From positions 1 through 61,945 of the IMG/VR virus record IMGVR_UViG_3300020474_001671: a stretch of DNA of 61,945 nt. One strand, written 5' to 3'. Below are positions 45,581 through 53,906 of this stretch, piece by piece. How positions within the stretch are numbered: position 1 is the stretch's first letter; every line of letters starts with the position of its first letter. The DNA is from a virus. Under the pieces are notes generated by a model. The model worked only from the letters and a program-made list of their open reading frames with translations. It was not told the origin of the DNA and did not search any database. The position numbers and the translations under genes are program-made.

Positions 45581-46470
45581 TTACTGGTGCTGCTGGTATG
45601 ATGGGGTCTCATTTGTATGAAACTCTTTTAAATCATGGTCAAGAAGTGATTCCAACGTATCACAAACCGACAATTGATTCTAGAGATGAGATACTAGATA
45701 ATATTACAGTTATTCTTGATGTATTAAACAAGAGTGACATTATTCGTGTCTTGTCGAAATATCAACCGTCAGTAATTTATCATTTGGCAGCACAGAGTAG
45801 ACCTGATGTTTCTTTTGAAGATCCAATTCATACTATAACTACAAACGTAATTGGCACAGCAAATCTTCTTGATTGTTGTGCCAAGTTAAATCTAAACCCT
45901 CTATTCATCAACGCATCTTCATCAGCTGTGTATGGTGATATTGATTGGTCTAACCCACCAGATGAGGATAGATATTGCAATCCACTCTCTCCATATGGGA
46001 CATCTAAATTGTCTCAGGAGCACATTGTGAGAAATTATCACCAGATGTTTGGTATTGACTATGTGAATGTCAGAATTTTCAATTGCACTGGTCCAAGAAA
46101 GACTAATGACTTTGTTTCTGATATGTGTAAACGTGTCGTTAATGAAGAGTTTCCTATAAAGGTTGGAAATTTGAATGGGGTTAGATCAATCATAGATGTA
46201 AGAGACTTGACAGAGGCACTATACCGTTGTCAAAATATCAAGAACGAAACAATTAATCTTGGTTCTAGTGTCTCCTTACGTATCTCAGATGTCTTTAAAA
46301 AAATAGTCGGTGATCAAGATTATTATATTGATGATGGTCTATTGAGACCCACTGATGAACCCATTATCATTGGAAATATAGACAAGGCACAGAAACTATT
46401 ACAATGGAGACCTGTAATTAGATTAGAAAAAACAATTAGTGACACACTCGATTATTGGAAAAACTTATGA
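45568..46470 (+). CDS. NAD-dependent sugar reductase/epimerase, RMD-like
   Basis: A 300-residue extended SDR: TGAAGMMGSHL, HLAAQSRPDVSFEDP, ASSSAVYGD, YGTSK (catalytic Tyr, Lys), RIFNCTGPRKTNDFV. The Thr-Asp-Glu of dehydratases is absent, so it probably reduces or epimerises; it most resembles GDP-4-keto-6-deoxy-mannose reductase, acting after a 4,6-dehydratase. The product could be GDP-rhamnose or GDP-fucose-like. Confidence 0.75.
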   Translation: MVCLITGAAGMMGSHLYETLLNHGQEVIPTYHKPTIDSRDEILDNITVILDVLNKSDIIRVLSKYQPSVIYHLAAQSRPDVSFEDPIHTITTNVIGTANLLDCCAKLNLNPLFINASSSAVYGDIDWSNPPDEDRYCNPLSPYGTSKLSQEHIVRNYHQMFGIDYVNVRIFNCTGPRKTNDFVSDMCKRVVNEEFPIKVGNLNGVRSIIDVRDLTEALYRCQNIKNETINLGSSVSLRISDVFKKIVGDQDYYIDDGLLRPTDEPIIIGNIDKAQKLLQWRPVIRLEKTISDTLDYWKNL

Positions 46471-47240
46471 AAGTAGCATTATGTTTATCAGGTCAACCTA
46501 GACTCATTCCAGAGTGTGCCCCATACATTCTAGAGAACATGTGTGTGGGATATGATGTGGATGTATTTTTTCATTTCTGGTTTGATGAAAAATTACAAAC
46601 ACAACCATACAAATACGGTGGTGATGGTGGATGGGAAAAACAGAGGATCTCTCCTTCAGCAATTGAAGATGCTTTGAGTATATACAAACCAAAACTCTAC
46701 AAGACAGAGGAGAGTAAAACTTTTAGAGATAACACTCTACATACTGATTATGCATATTATCCAGACACAGCAAGAATAGTCCCTTGGTCTGTTCATTGGC
46801 AAGAATCAGAAGAACCTGATTACATTAGTAGGATGGTTAACAACTGGATGTCTTATCACTATAGTGTTAATCAAGTCAATCTTTTAAGGAAAGAGTATGA
46901 GTATGCAAACGATTTCAAGTATGATTGGGTTGTAAAATTGAGAAGTGATTGTGAACCTAGACAAAAAATTCAGTATGAACAATACGATAAATCTGTGGTA
47001 AACTATTCTGGATGGTTGAATCAACCTGATGGAATGATCAATGATTGGCTAGACTTTGGTGGGTCTAGAGCAATGGATGTTTTTATGAGCACATTTAACT
47101 ATATGGAAATATTAATGGAACGATGTAAAAAAGAGTTTGGAGGTGCTTGGTCCAATGAGATGCTACATAGAAAAGCACTTGATGTATTTGGAATTGATCA
47201 TCAACCACATCCATTCATTGTAACTGTACCAAGATTTTAA
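46467..47240 (+). CDS. Putative glycosyltransferase or sugar-handling protein
   Basis: A 257-residue protein (MKVALCLSGQPRL...). The strand-loop start, VFFHFWFDE, a long Trp-rich middle and YDWVVKLRSDCEPR with acidic residues are of the type seen in GT-A-like phage and capsule proteins starting ALCLSGQPR. The donor is unknown. It overlaps its upstream gene by 4 bases. Confidence 0.65.
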   Translation: MKVALCLSGQPRLIPECAPYILENMCVGYDVDVFFHFWFDEKLQTQPYKYGGDGGWEKQRISPSAIEDALSIYKPKLYKTEESKTFRDNTLHTDYAYYPDTARIVPWSVHWQESEEPDYISRMVNNWMSYHYSVNQVNLLRKEYEYANDFKYDWVVKLRSDCEPRQKIQYEQYDKSVVNYSGWLNQPDGMINDWLDFGGSRAMDVFMSTFNYMEILMERCKKEFGGAWSNEMLHRKALDVFGIDHQPHPFIVTVPRF

Positions 47241-47242
47241 TT

Positions 47243-48280
47243 ATGTCAAACACAAAGGTAATTATCTGGGGTTTCCCCCTGGATACTCATACACATTCAT
47301 ATACTCACTCCGCTCTGTATAATGCATTCAAGCATCTTGGATATGATGCTTATTGGTTTCATCATCAGAATTATCCAGACCCTGCCATATTTGATTATTC
47401 AAACTCTCTTTTCATCACAGAGGGATTTGCGGACATGGATATTCCAATTTTAGATTCCTCTACTTACTTTGTTCACAATGCAGTAAATCCTGGTAAGTAT
47501 CTGGAAAAAGATGCTAGACTCGTTGATATTAGATTCAACGTTAGGGAGATAAACGATTACAACTATAATATGGTTGTGGATAAAAAGGAACTTACAGAGA
47601 TTGATCCAGTAAGTTTCTATAATCCTAAGGCAGATGATAGTGTTCTTGGTGACAGGTATAAGAAAGGACTGAGTGGATATGAAGCACTTCATACTATTTG
47701 GGCAACTAACCTTCTTCCTCATGAAATTAATTTTGAGGATAGATTTTTTCCGAGAGAAGACAATTTTTATTTCATTGGCACTCTTGGTGGAAGTCCTGCT
47801 CTTGAGATGCAGAAGGTAGCACAGACTTTAGATAGACTTGGTATTCCATTCGTCCATAGAAATCCTTGGAGTGACCCCTGCACTTTTGAAGAAAACAAAG
47901 TTTATATGCAGAAGTCTATAATTTCTCTAGATGTTCGTGGTAGTGACGCATATCACGGTAACTCTGATGGGAATATTGAATTGCATGGTAAACCAGTTAC
48001 TGGAGGAAACCATAAGAAGATTGGATTTATACCATGTCGAACTATCAAGCAGATTAGTTTTGGTAGACTTCCTGGTACGAATTCTTCATCAGTCAAAGAA
48101 GTGTTTGGTGATTATGTTATTTACAATGATGATGAATCTCAACTACCAATTGATTGTTTAGAGTTTGAGAAGAATCCAGATCATGATCTCATGTATGAAG
48201 CAATGAGATTTGTTAAAGAGAATCACACGTTTATCAATCGTGCTGAAGCAATTTTAAAAGTATTTAATAAGGAGGTTTGA
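47243..48280 (+). CDS. Hypothetical protein of the glycan block, possible glycosyltransferase
   Basis: A 345-residue soluble protein. It begins with a strand and HTHSYTHSALYNAFKHLGYDAYWF, like the first beta-alpha unit of GT-B enzymes, and later has FIGTLGG and a basic-polar GRLPGTNSSS stretch. No clear donor motif. Its place between glycosyltransferase-like genes suggests the same pathway. Confidence 0.6.
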   Translation: MSNTKVIIWGFPLDTHTHSYTHSALYNAFKHLGYDAYWFHHQNYPDPAIFDYSNSLFITEGFADMDIPILDSSTYFVHNAVNPGKYLEKDARLVDIRFNVREINDYNYNMVVDKKELTEIDPVSFYNPKADDSVLGDRYKKGLSGYEALHTIWATNLLPHEINFEDRFFPREDNFYFIGTLGGSPALEMQKVAQTLDRLGIPFVHRNPWSDPCTFEENKVYMQKSIISLDVRGSDAYHGNSDGNIELHGKPVTGGNHKKIGFIPCRTIKQISFGRLPGTNSSSVKEVFGDYVIYNDDESQLPIDCLEFEKNPDHDLMYEAMRFVKENHTFINRAEAILKVFNKEV

Positions 48281-48282
48281 AA

Positions 48283-49098
48283 ATGTCTGTAACTTTAGTA
48301 ACTGCTCTCTATGATATTGATAGGGGAACAAAGGGAGATGGTAGATCCTTTGATGAATATCTTGATTGGTTTGCAAAAACCCTTAAGACTAAATCACCAA
48401 TGGTTGTCTTTGTTGATGAATCTTTAAAAGAATTTGTGGAGAAGAATAGAAAGGGTTTACCAACAAAGGTAATTACTCAATCATTGGAAGAGATTCCTTA
48501 TTATGAATTGAATAATGATATTCAAAAAGTTTTAGATGATGAGGATTTTAAAGGGAAAGTCTCTTGCCCATCTAGAGTTGAGTGTAAGATGAGTCTCTAT
48601 AATGTTGTCATTTTCTCTAAGTTCCCTTGGGTAAAGAGAGTCATTGAAGAGAACCCTTTTGATACTGAATACTTTATGTGGATGGATGCAGGTCTTTCTA
48701 GATTTTTTGGTCCTCATGATGTGAATATCAATATGCCTTATCCTTCAGAGGCAGCACAAGAGGTGCTCTTATCTTGTAAGGATACTGTATTGATTCAAGC
48801 TACAATGAATTTTTATACTGATTTAGTTGAATCTGAAGTGTGTGATGAATCATACTTCCTTGACGCTAGATCTTGGGTTATGGCAGGACTATGGGGTGGT
48901 GGAGCAAAAGCACTCAGTAAGTTCTGTGATATGGTTGATGATGTTCTTCGGAATAAAATGATTAAGAATAATGTTATCAATAATGAGCAGATTGTGATGG
49001 CATATCTTTATAAAAATAATGATGAACTGTTCAGTGTCTTTGAAAATTATACTCATCTTCATAGACAATATGAAATTATTGCGGAGTTGCAAGCATGA
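48283..49098 (+). CDS. HtrL/YibB-type putative glycosyltransferase
   Basis: A 271-residue protein. VTALYDIDRG near the start, WFAKTLKTKSPMVVFVDE, EYFMWMDAGLSRFF (metal-type Asp) and the Trp/Gly-rich AGLWGGGAKAL match the HtrL/YibB family linked to lipopolysaccharide synthesis. AAGGAGG 7 bases upstream fixes the ATG at 48283. Confidence 0.8.
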   Translation: MSVTLVTALYDIDRGTKGDGRSFDEYLDWFAKTLKTKSPMVVFVDESLKEFVEKNRKGLPTKVITQSLEEIPYYELNNDIQKVLDDEDFKGKVSCPSRVECKMSLYNVVIFSKFPWVKRVIEENPFDTEYFMWMDAGLSRFFGPHDVNINMPYPSEAAQEVLLSCKDTVLIQATMNFYTDLVESEVCDESYFLDARSWVMAGLWGGGAKALSKFCDMVDDVLRNKMIKNNVINNEQIVMAYLYKNNDELFSVFENYTHLHRQYEIIAELQA

Positions 49099-49754
49099 AG
49101 ATTCTCATTGAACTCAGGGCAGCTGTAGATGTTAGTGATTACAAGTATGGAAATGACTATGTTCAGTCCAGGATAGATGATTACTCTAGGGGTCTAAAGA
49201 TTTTCTTTGATAAGGTAGATACCTCTAAGTGTGATGTTGTTTTTGTTGAAAATACTCATGAAAGTGAAGATGATCTTCCACAAGAAGTCAAAGATGCAAT
49301 TCCTGCAGGAACTTTTATGTTTGTTAAGCACAAGAATGATTATGGAAAGTATAATAATGGAGGTGGTGACATTGAAATGTGGAAGGAATACCAAGAGCAA
49401 ATCAGTGAATATGATTATTTCTTCCACTATGAACCTAGAATGATTCTTGATGATGCCTCAATGATTGAGTCATTTTTAAACAATCCTAGAAACCTTTTCT
49501 GTGTCGAGGATAATACTGTCTTCCCTTGCGTCAAAACTGGATACTTTGGTGTCAAAGTAGTAGACTTCATAGAGTATCTTGATGGCATTAATCTAGATGA
49601 GTTTGCTCCACCACCACCAAAAGATGGAGTCAACATCGAGAATAGTATGAGAGATTTTTGGGAAACCAAAGACACAGATTTTCAACCAGATATTAAATAC
49701 TGCACCCGGAGATGGTATAATGAAAGTTATGGAAGTGGACACTCAAAATATTAA
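49095..49754 (+). CDS. Hypothetical protein of the glycan block, 219 residues
   Basis: A soluble protein: MKILIELRAAVDVSDYKYG, a central MFVKHKNDYGKYNNGGG and YDYFFHYEPRMILDD (metal-type Asp pair possible), then a Pro run APPPPKDG. A GT-A-like glycosyltransferase is possible but not certain. It overlaps the neighbours by 4 and 35 bases. Confidence 0.55.
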   Translation: MKILIELRAAVDVSDYKYGNDYVQSRIDDYSRGLKIFFDKVDTSKCDVVFVENTHESEDDLPQEVKDAIPAGTFMFVKHKNDYGKYNNGGGDIEMWKEYQEQISEYDYFFHYEPRMILDDASMIESFLNNPRNLFCVEDNTVFPCVKTGYFGVKVVDFIEYLDGINLDEFAPPPPKDGVNIENSMRDFWETKDTDFQPDIKYCTRRWYNESYGSGHSKY

Positions 49755-50280
49755 ATCTTCTTATAAAGAAAACAACTACGATAAAGTATTTCAATCAATT
49801 TGTTTTGTTTCAAAACCAAAGAATATAGTTGAGTTTGGTATCTTAGAGGGATATTCTCTAGATTCTTTTATCAAGTATGGTGGAAACGCAATTATTGAAG
49901 CAAATGATTTGTTTGATGAATTTCCACACAATGCAGCAGACTATGAGTTTGTAACTAACAAGTATAAAGACAACTCAAATGTCTTTATTAATAAGAAAAA
50001 TTTTTATGATTCTGTTGGGGATTATAAAGATAATTCGATAGACATTTTACACATTGATATTGCAAATAATGGAGATGTCTTTGACTTTGCAATACAAAAT
50101 TATCTACCTAAAGTACGTGGAGTCATGATGCTTGAAGGTGGTTCTGTGGAAAGAGATAATGTTGAGTGGATGTTGAGGTATAATAAACCCACAATTCAAC
50201 CTGTGTTGCAAAAGTATGCAGACAGTGTTAGAATAGAAGTTCTAGACGATTACCCATCAATAACTCTAATTTCAAAATGA
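49720..50280 (+). CDS. Methyltransferase-like protein
   Basis: A 186-residue protein with NIVEFGILEGYSLDSFIKYGG (SAM-loop-like, about 35-55) and DILHIDIANNGDVFDFA, as in small SAM-dependent methyltransferases. It lacks the metal set of the TylF-like gene. GGAG 8 bases before the ATG. The overlap with the upstream gene is 35 bases. Confidence 0.65.
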   Translation: MKVMEVDTQNIKSSYKENNYDKVFQSICFVSKPKNIVEFGILEGYSLDSFIKYGGNAIIEANDLFDEFPHNAADYEFVTNKYKDNSNVFINKKNFYDSVGDYKDNSIDILHIDIANNGDVFDFAIQNYLPKVRGVMMLEGGSVERDNVEWMLRYNKPTIQPVLQKYADSVRIEVLDDYPSITLISK

Positions 50281-51470
50281 AAGTAAAAGAAAGTATCATA
50301 CCTCTATTTAAGGTATTCATGGCAAATGAAACTCCTGAAAAAGTATCAAAAGTATTGATGTCTGGTTTTATTGGTCAGGGTCCAAAGGTAGAAGAGTTTG
50401 AATTGAAATTAAAGACGTTTTTCAATAATGAAAAAGTTGTTAGTGTGAATGCTGCAACATCAGCAGAACACCTTGCTCTTCATATGCTGAAGAGACCTGC
50501 TGATAACATCAAATCATACTTTGGTGTTGCCTTTGCAAACTCTCATTGGGATGGTATGGAACCTGGTGATGAAGTTTTGACTACGCCACTGACTTGTACT
50601 GCTACTAACTGGCCTATTGTTGCTAATGGATTTAAAGTAAAGTGGGTTGATGTTGATCTTAACACTTGCAATATTGACCTAAATGACCTTGAGAAGAAGA
50701 TCACATCAAAAACTAAAGTAATCATGGTGGTTCACTGGGGTGGGTATCCAGTGGACCTTGATCGGTTGAAGGAGATCCAAGACAATGCAGAGGAGAAGTA
50801 TGGGTTCAGACCTGTCGTGATTGAGGATTGTGCTCATGCCTTTGGATCAACATACAAGGGATCAAAGATTGGTAATCATGGTAATATCTGTACATTCAGT
50901 TTTCAAGCAATCAAGCACCTGACCACTGGTGATGGTGGTTGTGCAATATTCCCTAATGAAAATCAGGTGAAGAGGGCAAAACTTCTTCGTTGGTATGGTA
51001 TTGATAGGGAAAACAATCGTAAGGACTTTCGGTGTGAGAGTGACATCTCAGAGTATGGATTTAAGTTTCATATGAATGATATTAATGCCACTATTGGTAT
51101 TAACAATTTACCTGGAGTGGAAGAGAATATTGCCAAGACTATTGACAATGCTAATTTTTACAATCAAGAGTTGGTAAATGTACCTGGAGTGACTCTTCTT
51201 GAGAATAATTCTGATCGTCAATCATCATATTGGATCTACACCTTGAAGGTTGAAAGGCAGCAGGACTTTATGAGTAAGATGAAAGAATGTAACATCATGG
51301 TTAGTAGAGTACATGAAAGAAATGATATTCATTCATGTATGTCTGAGTTTAGAACTGATCTTCCTAACCTAGATAAACTTGTAAAAGAAATGATTTGTAT
51401 TCCTGTTGGTTGGTGGGTCACACCAGAAGATCTACAGTATATTGTTGACTGCATTAAGGAGGGTTGGTAA
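50277..51470 (+). CDS. DegT/DnrJ/EryC1/StrS sugar aminotransferase
   Basis: A 397-residue PLP enzyme. AATSAEHLALHML at the cofactor phosphate site, VIEDCAHAFGSTYKG (Asp contacting the pyridine N), and the lysine in FSFQAIKHLTTGDGG that binds PLP. It would add an amino group to a keto-sugar, for example a 4-keto or 3-keto NDP sugar made by the block's dehydratase. A long N-terminal insertion (DNIKSYFGVAFANSHWDG) is unusual. Confidence 0.88.
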   Translation: MKVKESIIPLFKVFMANETPEKVSKVLMSGFIGQGPKVEEFELKLKTFFNNEKVVSVNAATSAEHLALHMLKRPADNIKSYFGVAFANSHWDGMEPGDEVLTTPLTCTATNWPIVANGFKVKWVDVDLNTCNIDLNDLEKKITSKTKVIMVVHWGGYPVDLDRLKEIQDNAEEKYGFRPVVIEDCAHAFGSTYKGSKIGNHGNICTFSFQAIKHLTTGDGGCAIFPNENQVKRAKLLRWYGIDRENNRKDFRCESDISEYGFKFHMNDINATIGINNLPGVEENIAKTIDNANFYNQELVNVPGVTLLENNSDRQSSYWIYTLKVERQQDFMSKMKECNIMVSRVHERNDIHSCMSEFRTDLPNLDKLVKEMICIPVGWWVTPEDLQYIVDCIKEGW

Positions 51471-52126
51471 TGCTTGGTACAAAGTTCTCTTTTGATAAAG
51501 AGAAGTATAAGTTTAGGAACGAAATAGAAAAAATATTTCAAAATAATAACTTAGAATATATTCATGAGTGGGAAGATTGTAATTTTGGAAAACTTACATT
51601 TTCTACAGATCAAAGTACAAAAATACATAAAAAATATTACGAGCAAGTAAAGGAAACCAATTTTTTGAATATCTACAATAAATTTGTAAAGGAAATTATT
51701 TTTCCTCATTTTAAAAAAGATATCCTATACCAAAGATTTCCCACTTTTAGAGTTCAAGTTCCCAACAATATTTCTGTGGCAGAATTTCATAAAGATAAAA
51801 CTTATAGTCATAGTCCTCATGAAGTAAATATATTTTTACCAATTACAGAAGCAAAAGATACCTCTACTATTTGGGTAGAGTCTGTAGAAAATAAGGGTGA
51901 TTATAAACCAATGAATGCCGATTATGGGGAGTATTATGTATGGAATGGATCAAATCTAACACATGGTAATAAAATCAATATAACTAGTATGACTAGATTT
52001 AGTGTTGATTTTAGGATTCTTCCTTATGAAAAATATAATGAGTGTGATATTAAAGAAACCGTCACTAAAAAAATGGAATTAAAATTGGGTAAGTATTTTG
52101 AATTATTGAGGTATAGTAATGACTGA
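51470..52126 (+). CDS. 2-oxoglutarate/Fe(II) oxygenase, StrG-like
   Basis: A 218-residue protein. Iron triad: His and Asp in EFHKDKTYSH and His in SNLTHGNKIN; Arg in TSMTRFSVDFRI for 2-oxoglutarate. It resembles StrG-type proteins of aminoglycoside gene clusters. It could hydroxylate or oxidise a sugar. AAGGAGGG lies 6 bases before the ATG, which overlaps the aminotransferase stop. Confidence 0.75.
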   Translation: MLGTKFSFDKEKYKFRNEIEKIFQNNNLEYIHEWEDCNFGKLTFSTDQSTKIHKKYYEQVKETNFLNIYNKFVKEIIFPHFKKDILYQRFPTFRVQVPNNISVAEFHKDKTYSHSPHEVNIFLPITEAKDTSTIWVESVENKGDYKPMNADYGEYYVWNGSNLTHGNKINITSMTRFSVDFRILPYEKYNECDIKETVTKKMELKLGKYFELLRYSND

Positions 52127-53009
52127 TGTTAAGTATCCTGCAAAGTTTTTAGAACAATATAAGATTAATGGGTGTGTCAATATTGATACAGAACCTTATT
52201 TTGAAAGAACAGAATGTTATCCTTTTTTCCAAGAGCACTTAGTTGATTATAAAAATCTTCTGGTGGATCTTGTAGAGAAAGGAAAGAGTAAGACATTCTA
52301 TAAGTTTGGTGATGGTGATTACTGGTTCTTAAGAGGTATTCCTTCCGGTAGTGCTAGACCTGGAGCAAGAGCTCTTGCCAAACCATATTCTGAAATAAAT
52401 CACCAACAATTTATTGAAGGATCTAAATTATGTGATTATTATACATGTGAAATCTATACTCATAATAGAGAATTTTTTAGAGAAGTAATTCCTCATCAGA
52501 AGATTCATTTTCCTGCGGAGTATGGATATGCTTTGATTGCAAATAAGTGGTTGTTTAAAACTTTTGCAGGTAAGATTGGTCTCATTGGAGCAAGCACAAA
52601 AATGAATTTAGTGAGTGAATTAATGGGAGCAGATCAGTATCAAGAGTATCTTGGTATTGAAAAGTTTGAGGATTATATTTCTCTACCTCAAAAGTTTGCT
52701 TGTGATGATTTGGATGCAACTGAACAGATGGTTGGAGAACAACTAAGGAAATCAACTTCTAAGATCTTCCTGATGGGTATGGGACACGTTAAGTCTGGTC
52801 TTATACATAGACTGAAGAAGTATACAGATGCTGTATTTCTAGATGTTGGTGCTGGTATTGATGCAATTGCTGGTATCATCGATGTAGGAAGACCATACTT
52901 TGGGGATTGGACTAACTATCAAATTGACGAAGAAAATCTGTATGAAGATGTAGATTATCTTGGGTATGAATCTTTAGGAAAGCATATTATTTTGGAAAGA
53001 ATTCAATGA
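52119..53009 (+). CDS. GT-D-type glycosyltransferase
   Basis: A 296-residue protein with the GT-D pattern: FYKFGDGDYWFLRG near the N-terminal third, IGLIGASTKM, IFLMGMGHVKSGL and VFLDVGAGIDAIAG (final acidic strand). GT-D enzymes transfer glucose in bacterial surface glycan and adhesin glycosylation. The acceptor is unknown. Confidence 0.72.
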   Translation: MTDVKYPAKFLEQYKINGCVNIDTEPYFERTECYPFFQEHLVDYKNLLVDLVEKGKSKTFYKFGDGDYWFLRGIPSGSARPGARALAKPYSEINHQQFIEGSKLCDYYTCEIYTHNREFFREVIPHQKIHFPAEYGYALIANKWLFKTFAGKIGLIGASTKMNLVSELMGADQYQEYLGIEKFEDYISLPQKFACDDLDATEQMVGEQLRKSTSKIFLMGMGHVKSGLIHRLKKYTDAVFLDVGAGIDAIAGIIDVGRPYFGDWTNYQIDEENLYEDVDYLGYESLGKHIILERIQ

Positions 53010-53905
53010 AACATCCCGGTAAACACTCTATTGAAGTAACAACAAAGATAGGTTGCTCTAATGTATGTGAGTATTGTCCTCAATCTACCTTGATTAGTAG
53101 GTATCGTGAAAGGATTGGAAAAGAAAAAGACACGATGATGTCCCTAGAGACATACAAGAAGTGTATTAGCACCATGCATAATGATGAAGTCACTCTAAAC
53201 TTCACAGGATATGTTGAACCTTTTCTGAATCCTGAGTGTGCTGATATGGTCATTCATACGAACGAGATGGGTTTTGAATTACTTGTTAACACCACTCTGA
53301 TGGGACTCACTAAAGAGCAGTGGGACAAGATGAGTGACATTCCTTATGATTGTAATATTCATTTGCCATCTGGATCATACTTTGAAATGATCGGGGTCAA
53401 AATTCCGATTCAGTATTATGAAGAGGGTAGTCAGAAGTATCCAGAGTTGAGTGATGAATATTATGAGATGCTCAATTATGTGATTCAAAATCCTAATAAG
53501 TGGACAATCAACTTTCATTGCCATGGTGATCTACACCCCTTGCTCAATGACTTGACTAGGTATTATAATGTGGGAGTAAGAGATATCAACAGCAGAGCAA
53601 TGAATATGTTGTTAGAAAAAAAAGAAAAGGTGCCACCTGAACAGAACATTAGAGGCAAGTGCCCAAGGGTATATCAGAATGTTCTCTTACCAGATGGTTC
53701 TCTTTCTATCTGCTGTCAGGACTATGGTCTTGATGAGATTATGGGTAACCTCATGGAGAATACTTGGGAAGAGTATATTAACTCCGAACGTGTACAAGAT
53801 GTAAGATCACACGGGTCAGATCTGTGTGATTATTGCGAAGAGGAGATTGATTATAGGGGTAAAGAAAAGTGGGCTGAATGGAGGAGACCTCAACAAATTA
53901 GATAA
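53006..53905 (+). CDS. Radical SAM/SPASM-type enzyme
   Basis: A 299-residue protein. The cluster motif is CSNVCEYC (C-x3-C-x2-C) at about residues 18-25. A C-terminal Cys set (GKCPRVY, SICCQDYG, LCDYCEEE) fits an auxiliary SPASM-like iron-sulfur site. It would use SAM cleavage for radical chemistry, perhaps sugar epimerisation, deoxygenation or peptide modification. Its place in a glycan block suggests a sugar or glycoprotein substrate; unproven. Confidence 0.82.
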   Translation: MKHPGKHSIEVTTKIGCSNVCEYCPQSTLISRYRERIGKEKDTMMSLETYKKCISTMHNDEVTLNFTGYVEPFLNPECADMVIHTNEMGFELLVNTTLMGLTKEQWDKMSDIPYDCNIHLPSGSYFEMIGVKIPIQYYEEGSQKYPELSDEYYEMLNYVIQNPNKWTINFHCHGDLHPLLNDLTRYYNVGVRDINSRAMNMLLEKKEKVPPEQNIRGKCPRVYQNVLLPDGSLSICCQDYGLDEIMGNLMENTWEEYINSERVQDVRSHGSDLCDYCEEEIDYRGKEKWAEWRRPQQIR

Positions 53906-53906
53906 T

